A stretch of DNA of 64,000 nt from Streptomyces rugosispiralis (GCF_024505145.1 NZ_JANIAA010000021.1:62001-126000), one strand, 5' to 3'; counted from the stretch's first letter, positions 7,735-16,627 are shown. Program-made: numbers and translations. Notes: generated from the letters alone by a model not told the origin.

Positions 7735-8655
7735 ATGGGCGCATCGGTGTCACGTCATGGCTTCACCATCGTCGGCGGACGGGGCCGTGGCTACCGTGCC
7801 GCGCAGGTCGACCGCTATGTGGCCGAGCTGTCCGAATCGCGGGACGCGGCGTGGGAGCGCGCCGCGCGCCTCACCGTGCTGGCCAATGAGCTGACCGCCG
7901 AGGCGGAGCGGCTGCGCGAGGTGATCTCCCAATTGGCCCCACAGACCTATGAGTCCCTCGGCGACCGGGCCCAGCTGATCCTGATGGCGGCCGAGGAGGA
8001 GGTCGTCTGTCTGCGGGCGGCGGCCGAGGCGACCGCGCAGGAGGAGTGGGAGGCCGCGCAGGCCGTGGCCCGTCGGGTGCGGGACGCCGCCCGCGACGAG
8101 GCCGAGCTGGTCCGTGAGGCCGCCGAGGCGGCGGCGCGTGCCACCTTGGAGTCGGCCCAGGTGGACGTGGACGAGCTACGGGCCGTCTCGCGCCAGGACG
8201 CCAAGGAGTGGCGGACCCAGGCGCTGGCGGAGCTGAAGGACATGCGGCAGCGCACCGCCGGGATCCTGGCCGAGCAGGAGCGCGAGCACGCCGAGCGGTG
8301 GGAGGCGGCGGGCCGCGAGCTGGCCGAGCGGGACCACGCGATGACGGCCCGGCTGGCCCAGCTTGAGGAGTACTCCCAGGCGGGGCTCGCCGACGCCAAG
8401 CGGGAGTACGGGATGGCCGAGCAGGCCGCGCGGCTGCGGCAGGAGGACGCGCAGGCGCAGGCGGCGGAGATCATCGCCCAGGCGCGGGCCCGGGAGGAGC
8501 GGCTGGCCCGGGAGACGGAGCGGACGCTGCGCGAGCACGTGGAGCGGCGCGAGGAGCTCAAGGCCCATCTGGAGCATGTGCGCGGCAGCCTGGCGGCCCT
8601 CACCGGCAAGCCGGTGGCGGAGGACGCGACGGCGGCCCCGCACCACGAGTCCTGA
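7735..8655 (+). CDS. DivIVA-like coiled-coil protein (often annotated cellulose-binding protein)
   Basis: A 306-residue protein that is almost wholly alpha-helical. The N-terminal 45 residues (GFTIVGGRGRGYRAAQVDRY) resemble the DivIVA-type membrane/curvature-binding module, and residues 45-285 are long Glu/Ala/Arg coiled coil with AEEEVVCLRAAAEAT and repeated ATAQEEWEAA-like heptads. Proteins of this architecture act in actinobacteria as polar or cytoskeletal scaffolds (relatives of DivIVA, Scy, FilP); the common database name cellulose-binding has little support in the sequence. ATG 7735 follows AAGG with slightly short spacing. It is monocistronic, bounded by the terminator at 7570-7605 and the convergent MFS gene. 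Exact role not assignable. Confidence 0.75.
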   Translation: MGASVSRHGFTIVGGRGRGYRAAQVDRYVAELSESRDAAWERAARLTVLANELTAEAERLREVISQLAPQTYESLGDRAQLILMAAEEEVVCLRAAAEATAQEEWEAAQAVARRVRDAARDEAELVREAAEAAARATLESAQVDVDELRAVSRQDAKEWRTQALAELKDMRQRTAGILAEQEREHAERWEAAGRELAERDHAMTARLAQLEEYSQAGLADAKREYGMAEQAARLRQEDAQAQAAEIIAQARAREERLARETERTLREHVERREELKAHLEHVRGSLAALTGKPVAEDATAAPHHES

Positions 8656-8689
8656 ACCCACCGCCCGGCCCCGAGGACCAGGCCGCCGT

Positions 8690-10276
8690 TCAGGCTTCCG
8701 CGTCCGCCGCGGCCTCCGGCCGTACCGGAAAGCGGCGCGGGGCGAGGAACACCAGGGCCAGCAGCGCCAGCAGCGCGGCGGTGGCCGAGCCCAGGTAGAC
8801 GTGGTCGACGGCGGTGTCCACGGCCCGCCGCAGATAGTCGGCCGCCTGGTCGGTGAGGGTGCCCGGGTGCTCCAGGGCGCGGGACACCGAGTCCAGGTCG
8901 TCGGGCAGCCCCGGCCGGATGGCGTCGGGGGCCTGGGCCAGCCGGGAGGCCAGCGTCGCGTTGGCCACGGCGCCGAAGAGCGCCGCCCCGAGGCTCTGGC
9001 CGACCTGGCGGCAGAAGAGGATCGAGGCGGTGGCGGTGCCGCGCTCGGCCCATTCGACGGACGACTGCACCCCGATGATCAGCGGTAGCTGGAAGAGCCC
9101 GAGCGCGCCCCCGAGCAGCAGCATGATCAGCGCGGGCTGCCAGGCGGCGCCCGGGTAGGGGAGCAGGGGGAAGGCGGCCAGGATCAGCGTGGCGGCCGTC
9201 ATCCCGGTGATGGCGCAGCGCCGGAAGCCGACGCGGTTGTAGACACGGCTGCTGAGCGCGGCCGCGATCGGCCAGCTCAGCGTCATCGTGGACAGCACGA
9301 ACCCGGCCGGTATCGGTCCGAGCCCCAGCACCGACTGGGCGTAGGTGGGCAGGAAGACGGTCGGCGCGATCATCAGCAGACCGAGCGCGGCGAAGGCGAC
9401 GTTGACCGCCGAGATGGTGCGACGGTGCCAGACCCACCCGGGGATGATCGGTTCGGCGGCGTGCCGTTCGATCCATACGGTGGCCGCCGCGCACACCGCG
9501 GCGCCGCCGAGCATGGTGAGCGAGGGCGCGGACAGCCAGCCCCAGGCCACTCCGCCCTGGACGAGGGCGGTCAGCAGCAGCCCGCCGCTGAGGAACACAC
9601 CGAGCGCCCCGGCCCAGTCGACCCGGGGGCGGCTCTCCAGGTGCCGCTTCGGTTCGTGGAGATGGCGCGTGATCAGGGTGAACGCCAGGGCGCCGACCGG
9701 CAGATTGATGAGGAAGATCCACCGCCAGTCGGCGTATCCGGCGAGCACCCCGCCGATCGCGGGGCCCGCCACGGAGGAGAGCGCCCACACCGAGGAGAGC
9801 CTGGCCTGGATCTTCGGGCGCTCCTTGAGCGGATAGAGGTCGGCGGCGACGACCTGGATGGTGCCCTGGAGCGCCCCGCCGCCCAGCCCCTGGACGACCC
9901 GGAAGGCGATGAGGGAGGCCATGTTCCAGGCCCCGGCGCACAGCAGCGAGCCGATGACGAAGAGCACGACGCCCGCGAGCAGGATGGGCTTGCGGCCGAA
10001 GGTGTCGGAGAGCTTTCCGTACAGCGGCAGGGAGACCGTGACGGCGAGCAGATAGCCGGAGAAGAGCCAGGAGAAGACGGAGAAGCCGCCGAGGTCGCCG
10101 ACGATCTGCGGGACCGCGGTGGAGATGATGGTCGAGTCCAGCGCGGCCAGCGACATGCCGAGCATCAGCGCGGCGACGACGGGGCGGCGGCCGCTGGGGG
10201 CGGGGGTCCGGGAGTGGAGCTGGGACGCGGGGGGCCTGGGGTCCGCGTCCATCGGCCGTCGTGCGGTGCCGCCCAC
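8690..10276 (-). CDS. MFS drug exporter, DHA2 (EmrB/QacA) family, 14 TM
   Basis: A 528-residue inner-membrane proton antiporter. Family motifs are present in order: LDSTIISTAVPQIVGDL in TM1, GKLSDTFGRKPILLAG (motif A) between TM2 and TM3, and SVAGPAIGGVLAGYADWRW (motif C) in TM5. Fourteen hydrophobic segments can be counted, as in EmrB/QacA exporters. GTG 10276 is chosen because GGAGGG lies 9-14 bases upstream; an ATG at 10252 is the alternative. No TetR regulator is adjacent. Convergent with the coiled-coil gene, with only 34 bases between stops. Substrate unknown. Confidence 0.9.
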   Translation of the reverse strand: MGGTARRPMDADPRPPASQLHSRTPAPSGRRPVVAALMLGMSLAALDSTIISTAVPQIVGDLGGFSVFSWLFSGYLLAVTVSLPLYGKLSDTFGRKPILLAGVVLFVIGSLLCAGAWNMASLIAFRVVQGLGGGALQGTIQVVAADLYPLKERPKIQARLSSVWALSSVAGPAIGGVLAGYADWRWIFLINLPVGALAFTLITRHLHEPKRHLESRPRVDWAGALGVFLSGGLLLTALVQGGVAWGWLSAPSLTMLGGAAVCAAATVWIERHAAEPIIPGWVWHRRTISAVNVAFAALGLLMIAPTVFLPTYAQSVLGLGPIPAGFVLSTMTLSWPIAAALSSRVYNRVGFRRCAITGMTAATLILAAFPLLPYPGAAWQPALIMLLLGGALGLFQLPLIIGVQSSVEWAERGTATASILFCRQVGQSLGAALFGAVANATLASRLAQAPDAIRPGLPDDLDSVSRALEHPGTLTDQAADYLRRAVDTAVDHVYLGSATAALLALLALVFLAPRRFPVRPEAAADAEA

Positions 10277-10723
10277 GGTGGCGCGCTCCCTCCGCCGGTC
10301 CGGGCCGGCACATGTCCCTGTTGTTCGTACGCCGGACTCGCGTGCGCACGATTCTTGTACGACCCACGATTCCATGCCGGGGCAGGCTGGCGGAAGAACG
10401 CATCCGGGCTGTCCAGGAGGCCCGGTTTGAACCTGACGTGGCGGAAGGGTGCAGCATCGACCCCGAGTCCGGGGTCAGACCCAGGACTCACTCCCCTAGG
10501 GGATGCCCACCCTGTACTCCTACTCCCGGTTCGTCCGGGCGGATGAGGAGCCCGTCGTCCCCACTTCATAAGGTTGCTACGGGCTGCGCGACCGAGGGGG
10601 TGGGGCTAGCCCTACCGCTAAGAGGGAGTCATTCCCCATCGCGGAGGTTCCCGGATCGCGGCAATCTTGATGCGGCGATCGGGGAACGAGAGATCGTCGA
10701 TCGGACATCGAAGGAGAAAGACC
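10277..10723. promoter_or_regulatory. 447-base divergent intergenic region with an 18-bp palindrome
   Basis: No credible gene is seen here. Positions 10599-10616 read GGTGGGGCTAGCCCTACC, a palindrome with one mismatched pair, 108 bases upstream of the ABC ATPase start. It is a good candidate operator or response-regulator site for the transporter operon. The segment 10500-10570 holds further inverted C/G tracts without a clear promoter. Confidence 0.5.
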
Positions 10724-11548
10724 GTGACAACGGCTGTATCGATTCCCAGGACCGGGGGCAGCGGAGGACATACGGCCGTCGCCGCCCGTGCGCGTCAGGT
10801 CGTCAAGGCGTACGGCTCCGGGGAGACCCGGGTGGTCGCGCTGGACCATGTGGACGTGGACATCGCGCGGGGGCAGTACACCGCGATCATGGGCCCGTCC
10901 GGCTCCGGCAAGTCGACCCTGATGCACTGCCTGGCCGGGCTGGACACCGTCAGCTCCGGGCAGATCTTCATCGACGAGACCGAGATCACCAAGCTGAAGG
11001 ACAAGAAGCTCACCAGGCTGCGCCGGGACCGGATCGGCTTCATCTTCCAGGCGTTCAACCTGCTGCCGACGCTCAGCGCGATCGAGAACATCACGCTGCC
11101 GATGGACATCGCGGGCCGCAAGCCCGACCGGGCCTGGATGGACCAGGTGGTGGAGACCGTGGGGCTGGCCGGCCGGCTCAAGCACCGTCCGAACCAGCTC
11201 TCCGGCGGTCAGCAGCAGCGCGTCGCCGTGGCCCGCGCCCTCGCCGCCCGCCCCGAGATCATCTTCGGTGACGAGCCGACCGGAAACCTGGACTCGCGGG
11301 CCGGCGCCGAGGTGCTGGGCTTCCTCAAGCGGTCGGTGGACGAGCTGGGCCAGACCATCGTGATGGTCACCCATGACCCGGTCGCCGCCTCCTACGCCAA
11401 CCGGGTGCTGTACCTGGCCGACGGCCGGATCGTCGACGAGATGTACAACCCGACGGCCGACCTGGTCCTGGAGCGCATGCTGCATCTATCGCCGGGGGGC
11501 GACCCCCGGACCCCCGAGGACTTCGACGCGCGAGGACGGGTGTCATGA
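10724..11548 (+). CDS. ABC transporter ATP-binding protein, MacB/LolD type
   Basis: A 274-residue cytoplasmic ATPase that pairs with the FtsX-family permease encoded next. Motifs: Walker A GPSGSGKST (about residue 63), Q-loop FQAFNLLPTLSAIEN, signature LSGGQQQRVAVARALAARP, Walker B IIFGDEPTGNLDSR, and H-loop VMVTHDPVAA. GTG 10724 is chosen because AAGGAG lies 8-13 bases upstream and the family N-terminus begins soon after; about 30 residues of non-conserved leader remain. The stop overlaps the permease ATG (ATGA). Such pairs act in peptide, lipid or antibiotic resistance mechanotransmission; substrate not inferable. Confidence 0.93.
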   Translation: MTTAVSIPRTGGSGGHTAVAARARQVVKAYGSGETRVVALDHVDVDIARGQYTAIMGPSGSGKSTLMHCLAGLDTVSSGQIFIDETEITKLKDKKLTRLRRDRIGFIFQAFNLLPTLSAIENITLPMDIAGRKPDRAWMDQVVETVGLAGRLKHRPNQLSGGQQQRVAVARALAARPEIIFGDEPTGNLDSRAGAEVLGFLKRSVDELGQTIVMVTHDPVAASYANRVLYLADGRIVDEMYNPTADLVLERMLHLSPGGDPRTPEDFDARGRVS

Positions 11549-14115
11549 CCGTCCTCAAGACCTCACTGCGCAACTTCCTCGCCCACAAGGGGCGGATGGC
11601 GCTGTCCGCGATCGCCGTGCTGCTGTCGGTGGCCTTCGTCTGCGGCACGCTCGTCTTCACCGACACCACCAACGCCACGTTCGACAAGCTCTTCGCGAGC
11701 ACGGCCTCCGATGTCACGGTCAGCCCCAAGGGCGTCAGCGACAAGGACACCCGGCAGGGCCGGATCCGTACCCTGCCCGGTTCGGAGCTGGCGCGGCTGA
11801 AGCACGTGGACGGCGTCAAGTCGGTGCTGGGCGACGCCACCAGCCAGTCGATCACCGCCGCCGACCGCAACGACAACAGCATCGGCTCGGACACCGGCGC
11901 CCCGACCATCGGCACCAACTGGGACCCGACCGAGAAGCGCTCGGTCGCGATCACCTCCGGCCACGCGCCGCGCGGCCCGACCGAGGTGATGGTCGACGCC
12001 GACACCGCCAAGAACAAGAAGCTCACGCTCGGCGACGAGCTGCGGATCATCGCCATCCCGGGCGAGTTCCGCGCGAAGATCGTCGGCATCGCCACGTTCC
12101 AGGTGACCAACCCCGGCGCCACGCTGATCTACACGGACACCGACACCGCGCAGCGCAAGCTGCTCGGCGCCCCCGGGGTCTACTCCAGCTACTCGCTCAC
12201 CGCCAAGGCGGGCGTCAGCCACGACCAGCTGAAGAAGAACGTCGTGGCCGACCTCGGTACCGGGGTCAAGGTGCAGACGAAGGCCGAGTCCAGCAAGGAG
12301 TCCCAGGACAACATCGGCTCGTTCCTGGACGTGATGAAGTACGCGATGCTCGGCTTCGCCGGGATCGCCGTCCTGGTCGGCATCTTCCTGATCGTCAACA
12401 CCTTCTCGATGCTGGTCGCCCAGCGCACCCGTGAGATCGGCCTGATGCGGGCCATCGGCTCCAGCCGGAAGCAGATCAACCGGTCGGTGCTGATCGAGGC
12501 GCTGCTGCTCGGCATCGTCGGCTCGATCCTCGGTGTCTTCGGCGGGGTCGGCCTCGCGGTCGGCCTGATGAAGATCATGGGCAGCGCGGGGCTCCACCTG
12601 AGCACCGACCAGCTCACGGTGAAGGCCACCACGCCCATCATCGGCGTCGGCATCGGCGTCGTCGTCACCGTCATCGCGGCGTACATCCCCGCCCGCCGGG
12701 CCGGGAAGATCTCCCCGATGGCGGCCCTGCGCGACGCGGGCACCCCGGCGGACAGCAAGGCCGGATGGATCCGCGGCGCGATCGGCACCCTGCTCACCGC
12801 GGGCGGCGCGGCCTCCCTGGTGGTCGCGGGGAACGCGGACAAGGCGGTCGACGGCTCGATGTTCCTGGGCCTCGGCGTGGTGCTGACGCTCATCGGCTTC
12901 ATCGTGATCGGCCCGCTGCTGGCCGGTCTGGTGGTCCGGGTGCTGGCCACCATCGTGCTGCGGATCTTCGGCCCGATGGGGCGGCTGGCCGAGCGCAACG
13001 CGCTGCGCAACCCGCGGCGCACCGGCGCCACCGGCGCGGCCCTGATGATCGGCCTGGCGCTGGTCGCCTGTCTGTCGGTGGTGGGCTCCTCGATGGTCGC
13101 CTCGGCCACCGACGAGCTGGACAAGTCGGTGGGCGCGGACTTCATCATCCAGTCCGACACCGGCCAGCCGATCACCAACGGGATCGCGGACGCGGTGCGC
13201 CAGGCCAAGGGGCTGAAGCACATCAGCGAGGCCAAGGACATCGAGGGCACCAAGCTCACCCTGCCCGACGGCAAGACGGTCACCAAGGACCTCTCGGCCG
13301 CCAGCCCGACGTACGCCGAGGACCTGCGCACCCCGGTCGTCGAGGGCGACCTGTCCGCCGCCTACGGCAAGGACGCCATGTCGGTGCCGGAGGGCTTCGC
13401 CAAGGACCACAAGGTGAAGAAGGGCGACACCCTCACCGTCGCCTTCAAGGAGGGCCGCACCGCCAAGCTGACCGTCGCCGCGATCACCTCGGACGATGTC
13501 AGCCTCGACAAGGGCGCGATGTACACCAACATCGCCACCGTCAAGTCTTATGTCCCCGCCAAGCTGATCCCGGCGGACGTCATGATGCTGGCGCAGGCCA
13601 AGGACGGCCAGGAGAAGCAGGCGTACGCCTCCCTCAAGTCCCGGCTGCACCACTACCCGTCGGTGAAGGTGCGCGACCAGACCGACTACAAGAAGGAGGT
13701 CAAGGACCAGGTCGGTCAGCTGCTCAACCTGGTCTACGGCCTGCTGGCGCTCGCGATCATCGTGGCTGTCCTCGGCGTGGTGAACACCCTGGCCCTCTCG
13801 GTCGTCGAGCGGACCCGTGAGATCGGCCTGATGCGCGCCATCGGCGTCTCCCGCCGCCAGATGCGCCGCATGATCCGCCTGGAGTCCGTGGTCATCGCCC
13901 TCTTCGGCGCCCTGCTGGGCCTGGGGCTCGGCATGGGCTGGGGCACCACCGCGCAGAAGCTGCTGGCGCTCGAGGGTCTGAAGACCCTGGAGATCCCATG
14001 GCCGACGATCATCACGGTCTTCATCGGCTCCGCCGTCGTGGGCCTGATCGCGGCCCTGGTCCCGGCCTTCCGTGCGGCGCGGATGAACGTCCTGAACGCG
14101 ATCGCCACGGAATAG
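11545..14115 (+). CDS. FtsX-like ABC permease with two FtsX domains
   Basis: An 856-residue membrane protein forming the transporter with the upstream ATPase. TM1 lies at about residues 17-38, a large extracytoplasmic MacB-like domain follows, then FtsX domain 1 at about 265-395 (VAQRTREIGLMRAIGSSRKQ), two central TM segments, a second extracytoplasmic domain, and FtsX domain 2 at about 725-850 (VVERTREIGLMRAIGVSRRQ). The duplicated VxRTREIGLMRAIG coupling motif marks the two halves. Actinobacterial MacB-type exporters of this double-FtsX layout are common; there is no separate periplasmic adaptor. ATG overlaps the ATPase stop by four bases. Confidence 0.92.
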   Translation: MTVLKTSLRNFLAHKGRMALSAIAVLLSVAFVCGTLVFTDTTNATFDKLFASTASDVTVSPKGVSDKDTRQGRIRTLPGSELARLKHVDGVKSVLGDATSQSITAADRNDNSIGSDTGAPTIGTNWDPTEKRSVAITSGHAPRGPTEVMVDADTAKNKKLTLGDELRIIAIPGEFRAKIVGIATFQVTNPGATLIYTDTDTAQRKLLGAPGVYSSYSLTAKAGVSHDQLKKNVVADLGTGVKVQTKAESSKESQDNIGSFLDVMKYAMLGFAGIAVLVGIFLIVNTFSMLVAQRTREIGLMRAIGSSRKQINRSVLIEALLLGIVGSILGVFGGVGLAVGLMKIMGSAGLHLSTDQLTVKATTPIIGVGIGVVVTVIAAYIPARRAGKISPMAALRDAGTPADSKAGWIRGAIGTLLTAGGAASLVVAGNADKAVDGSMFLGLGVVLTLIGFIVIGPLLAGLVVRVLATIVLRIFGPMGRLAERNALRNPRRTGATGAALMIGLALVACLSVVGSSMVASATDELDKSVGADFIIQSDTGQPITNGIADAVRQAKGLKHISEAKDIEGTKLTLPDGKTVTKDLSAASPTYAEDLRTPVVEGDLSAAYGKDAMSVPEGFAKDHKVKKGDTLTVAFKEGRTAKLTVAAITSDDVSLDKGAMYTNIATVKSYVPAKLIPADVMMLAQAKDGQEKQAYASLKSRLHHYPSVKVRDQTDYKKEVKDQVGQLLNLVYGLLALAIIVAVLGVVNTLALSVVERTREIGLMRAIGVSRRQMRRMIRLESVVIALFGALLGLGLGMGWGTTAQKLLALEGLKTLEIPWPTIITVFIGSAVVGLIAALVPAFRAARMNVLNAIATE

Positions 14116-14136
14116 CAAAGCCAACGGGGGAAATGA

Positions 14137-14173
14137 GGCCGGCTGCTCTCGACGGGGGCCAGGGCAGCCGGCC
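14137..14173 (+). terminator. First terminator hairpin after the ABC permease
   Basis: GGCCGGCTGC (14137-14146) pairs with GCAGCCGGCC (14164-14173) around a 17-base loop, 21 bases after the stop. No T-tract, as is usual in this genome. Confidence 0.65.
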
Positions 14174-14177
14174 CACC

Positions 14178-14218
14178 GACCGGCCCGGTGCGCGACGGGG
14201 GAGCGCACCGGGCCGGTC
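14178..14218. terminator. Second hairpin, likely bidirectional terminator
   Basis: A perfect 15-bp stem (14178-14192 with 14204-14218) encloses an 11-base loop. It lies between the plus-strand ABC permease and the minus-strand small secreted protein, so it can serve both. Confidence 0.8.
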
Positions 14219-14241
14219 ATGTCTGGCGACAGGCACTCAGG

Positions 14242-14478
14242 TCAGTTGATGCCCCACGGGTCGGTGATCTGCGCGGAGTCGGTGGTGCCGTCGGCGTTGT
14301 GCCACAGGCAGATCTCCCCGACGACATTGATCGGGATGACTATGCCTCCAGAGGCCCAGCATTCGGCCCTGGTGAGCGGAGGACGGCCATCGGCCTGGGC
14401 CGTTCCGCCGATTCCCAGCGTGAGGGCGAGGGCTCCGAGGGTGGTTGCCGCGGCTAACGCAAGGCGACGAGAGCGCAT
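14242..14478 (-). CDS. Small secreted protein of unknown function
   Basis: A 78-residue preprotein. The first 29 residues form a classical signal peptide (RR, then LALAAATTLGALALTLGIGG, cleavage likely after AQA). The mature part is about 49 residues with two Cys (AECWASGG and EICLWHNADG), probably forming one disulfide, and ends TDPWGIN. ATG 14478 has GGAG about 10 bases upstream. No family recognised. Small exported disulfide proteins of this size are common in Streptomyces; nothing nearby hints at function. Downstream lies the shared hairpin at 14178-14218. Confidence 0.65.
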   Translation of the reverse strand: MRSRRLALAAATTLGALALTLGIGGTAQADGRPPLTRAECWASGGIVIPINVVGEICLWHNADGTTDSAQITDPWGIN

Positions 14479-14576
14479 GTCCGTACACTCCGATCCGGTG
14501 GGCGTTCCACCTCGACGAGAAAGCTAGCCGGACGAATTCGAGGAATTCACTAGAACTGTTACCGCACGGTTCGGAT

Positions 14577-14690
14577 GGGGCGGTGTCGGCGCATTCCGGC
14601 ACACTGGCCGCGATCGACGCCGCCGCACCGGCCGACCAGATCGCCGGCACCCGCTACGACGAGAAGAGCCTCACCTTCGTCAATCGCTGA
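14577..14690 (+). pseudogene. 3' remnant resembling an aldo/keto reductase C-terminus
   Basis: The last 37 codons before the TGA at 14688 read as protein-like sequence (LAAIDAAAPADQIAGTRYD, ending SLTFVNR). The pattern of an IDAA-rich helix followed by G-x-RY-x and a terminal NR resembles the C-termini of aldo/keto reductases, but no catalytic domain or sensible start is present upstream; the frame continues into AT-richer non-coding sequence at 14530-14570. I read it as the stump of a deleted gene. Confidence 0.35.
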
Positions 14691-14762
14691 TCGGGGGACC
14701 GATGAGTTTCGGGGTGGTCCGGGGTCTTTGGAGGTGAACGCAACACTCCAAGGGAGATCACC

Positions 14763-15161
14763 ATGACCGAGACCGCGAAAGGCGCCCGCTTCACCGAGGT
14801 GGGCCGGGTTGCCGTCACCGTAGCCGATCAGGACCGGGCGCTGGAGTTCTATGTGGGCACGCTCGGCTTCGAGAAGCGCGCGGACATCCCCTTCGGCGAC
14901 GGTCACCGCTGGATCGAGGTGGCCCCGGCGGGCGCCCCGACCGGGATCGCGCTCGTCCTGCCGCGCGAGGGCGGGCAGGGGCCGGGCTACGACACCGGCG
15001 TCATCCTCACCTCCGAGGACATCGACGCCGACCACGCGGCGCTGCGCGAACGCGGCGTCGACACCGACCCGGAGGTCCAGCGCTGGGGCGCCCCGGTGCC
15101 GCCGATGTTCAGCTTCCGGGACGCGGACGGCAACGCGGTGATGGTCGTCGAGAACGGCTGA
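14763..15161 (+). CDS. VOC (glyoxalase/bleomycin-resistance) family protein
   Basis: A 132-residue protein with the paired beta-alpha-beta-beta-beta modules of the vicinal-oxygen-chelate fold: VGRVAVTVADQDRALEFYVGTLGFEKR at the start of module 1 and GVILTSEDIDADHAALRERGV opening module 2, ending FSFRDADGNAVMVVENG. Typical metal positions are only partly retained (no His in the first strand), so it may not be an active glyoxalase. ATG 14763 has AGGGAG 7-12 bases upstream. Single gene ended by the hairpin at 15179-15217. Confidence 0.85.
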   Translation: MTETAKGARFTEVGRVAVTVADQDRALEFYVGTLGFEKRADIPFGDGHRWIEVAPAGAPTGIALVLPREGGQGPGYDTGVILTSEDIDADHAALRERGVDTDPEVQRWGAPVPPMFSFRDADGNAVMVVENG

Positions 15162-15178
15162 CCCCGTCGGCCACCGGT

Positions 15179-15217
15179 GAAGAGCCGGTCCGCGGACGGG
15201 GGGCGGACCGGCTCTTC
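15179..15217. terminator. Bidirectional terminator between VOC and AlkA-like genes
   Basis: A perfect 15-bp stem, GAAGAGCCGGTCCGC pairing with GCGGACCGGCTCTTC, with a 9-base loop. It lies 17 bases after the plus-strand VOC stop and 7 bases beyond the minus-strand glycosylase stop. Confidence 0.85.
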
Positions 15218-15224
15218 GGCGTGG

Positions 15225-16253
15225 TTACGACGTACGGCCGCCGATCTCCGCGGCGCGGACGCGGAGCAGCAGCCCGACCCAGCTGCGGTAGGGCTGCCAG
15301 CGGTCGGCGATACCGGCCAGCCGGCGGATGTCGCCCGAGGCGGCCTCGTCGAGGCCGTACGCGTCGGCCATGGCCGCGTGCAGCCGCGGTTCGTGACGCG
15401 GGAAGACATCGGGGTGCCCGGCGCCCCGGATGAGGATGAGTTCGGCGGAGAACGGGCCGATGCCGGGGAGGGCGCGCAGCGCCGCGAGGGCGTCGTCCAC
15501 CGGCATCGAGCGCAGCCGCGCGGCGTCGAGTTCACCGGCGTCGGCCGCTTCCGCCAGCGCGTGCAGCCGCTCGATCTTCACCTCGGTCAGGCCGGGGGCG
15601 CGGGTGATCGCGCGCAGGGCCGGTGGGGTGGGGAAGGCGTACAGGGTCCTTCCCTCGATCCGGACGCGCCGTCCGTGCCGCTCGGCGAGACGGGCCTTGA
15701 CGGCGGCGGCCTGGGTCATGCGGATGCGGTGGCCGATGACCGCCCACGCGGCGGCCTCGTAGGGCGAGTGGAAGCACACCGGCCGAAGCCCCGGATAGTC
15801 CGCCATGAGCCCGGCCACCACGGGGTCGGCGGCGAGTCCGGGGAAGCCGCTGCCGTCGACGTCGAGCGAGAGGATGCGGGCCAGCTGGGCCCGGACGGCC
15901 TCGCCGGAGCCGGGGCCGGGGCCGGAGTCAGGGCCGGGGCCGGAGTCAGGGCCGGGGCCGGAGCCAGGGCCGGACCCGGGGCCGGTCCCGGGGCCGGTCC
16001 CGGCGGACGCGGGGTCCGCCGGGGTGCCGGGATACATGGTGAACTCGGCCCGGACCCTGCCCGCCGCTCCCTCCGCCGTCTCCTCCTGCCGCACCGCGGC
16101 GGCCACCGTCGAGTGGCCGTCGTCGGCGGGGAAGGCCAGGCGGAGCACCTCGTCCGCCGTGCCCTGATAGCTCGCCGGGGTGAAGCCCTCCAGGAAGCGC
16201 ATGCTCGCCGCGAGCGAGAAGGGGCCGGACGGGGTGAGGACGACGGCGGCCAC
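15225..16253 (-). CDS. AlkA-like DNA-3-methyladenine glycosylase 2 family protein
   Basis: A 342-residue protein. The C-terminal half carries the helix-hairpin-helix LPGIGPFSAELIL followed by RGAGHPDVFPRHEPRL; in AlkA the catalytic Asp lies in the loop after the FP, where this protein has HE, so Glu (or neither residue) would be at the catalytic position. The middle segment (FHSPYEAAAWAVIGHRIRMTQA) is the usual substrate-pocket helix. A Gly/Pro/Asp/Ser repeat at nt 15905-15990 is a low-complexity insertion made of 12-14-base repeats. GTG 16253 has GGAGG 6-10 bases upstream and sits two bases after the VOC stop, so the two form an operon, probably under the divergent MarR regulator. Confidence 0.75.
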   Translation of the reverse strand: MAAVVLTPSGPFSLAASMRFLEGFTPASYQGTADEVLRLAFPADDGHSTVAAAVRQEETAEGAAGRVRAEFTMYPGTPADPASAGTGPGTGPGSGPGSGPGPDSGPGPDSGPGPGSGEAVRAQLARILSLDVDGSGFPGLAADPVVAGLMADYPGLRPVCFHSPYEAAAWAVIGHRIRMTQAAAVKARLAERHGRRVRIEGRTLYAFPTPPALRAITRAPGLTEVKIERLHALAEAADAGELDAARLRSMPVDDALAALRALPGIGPFSAELILIRGAGHPDVFPRHEPRLHAAMADAYGLDEAASGDIRRLAGIADRWQPYRSWVGLLLRVRAAEIGGRTS

Positions 16254-16255
16254 GG

Positions 16256-16627
16256 TCAGCCTCCGTGCGCGGTGAGGGCGTAGCCCTCCGGGCCGATGAA
16301 GGTGAACGTGCGGCCGAAGGGGCTGTCCTGGGGCGGACTGACGATGGGCACCCCGGCGGCGGCGAGCTGGTCGTGCAGCGCCTGGGCGTCCGTGGTGCGG
16401 AACCACAGGGCCACCCCGAGACCGGGCCGTGCGACGTCGTCGAGGTCCACGCCCGGCAGCGGCTCGCGGACGGCGAACGGGATCGGCTCGCTGGTGAACA
16501 CCACCGCGCCGGGCGGCGAGGCCGGTGCGCGCCGTAGGCCGAGGTGGGTTTCGCAGAAGTCGGCCGCCGCCTCGACATCGCGTACCTGCAGGGCGATGAA
16601 GTCGGGGCCGTCGATGGTGGCGGGCAT
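16256..16627 (-). CDS. VOC family protein, first gene of the AlkA-like operon
   Basis: A 123-residue protein of the glyoxalase/VOC fold: IALQVRDVEAAADFCETHLGLRR opens module 1, and GLGVALWFRTTDAQALHDQL with FTFIGPEGYALT forms module 2. It is transcribed away from the MarR gene from a near-consensus promoter (16689-16717) that overlaps two operator palindromes. Co-expression with a DNA-alkylation glycosylase suggests a role in detoxifying an electrophile, which is inference. ATG 16627 is preceded by GGGGAGGA. Confidence 0.85.
   Translation of the reverse strand: MPATIDGPDFIALQVRDVEAAADFCETHLGLRRAPASPPGAVVFTSEPIPFAVREPLPGVDLDDVARPGLGVALWFRTTDAQALHDQLAAAGVPIVSPPQDSPFGRTFTFIGPEGYALTAHGG

Noticed and set aside
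11563..14220. An 885-codon minus-strand frame opposite the FtsX permease
   Set aside because: Antisense shadow rich in Asp/Arg/His/Gly; the plus strand encodes a clear permease.
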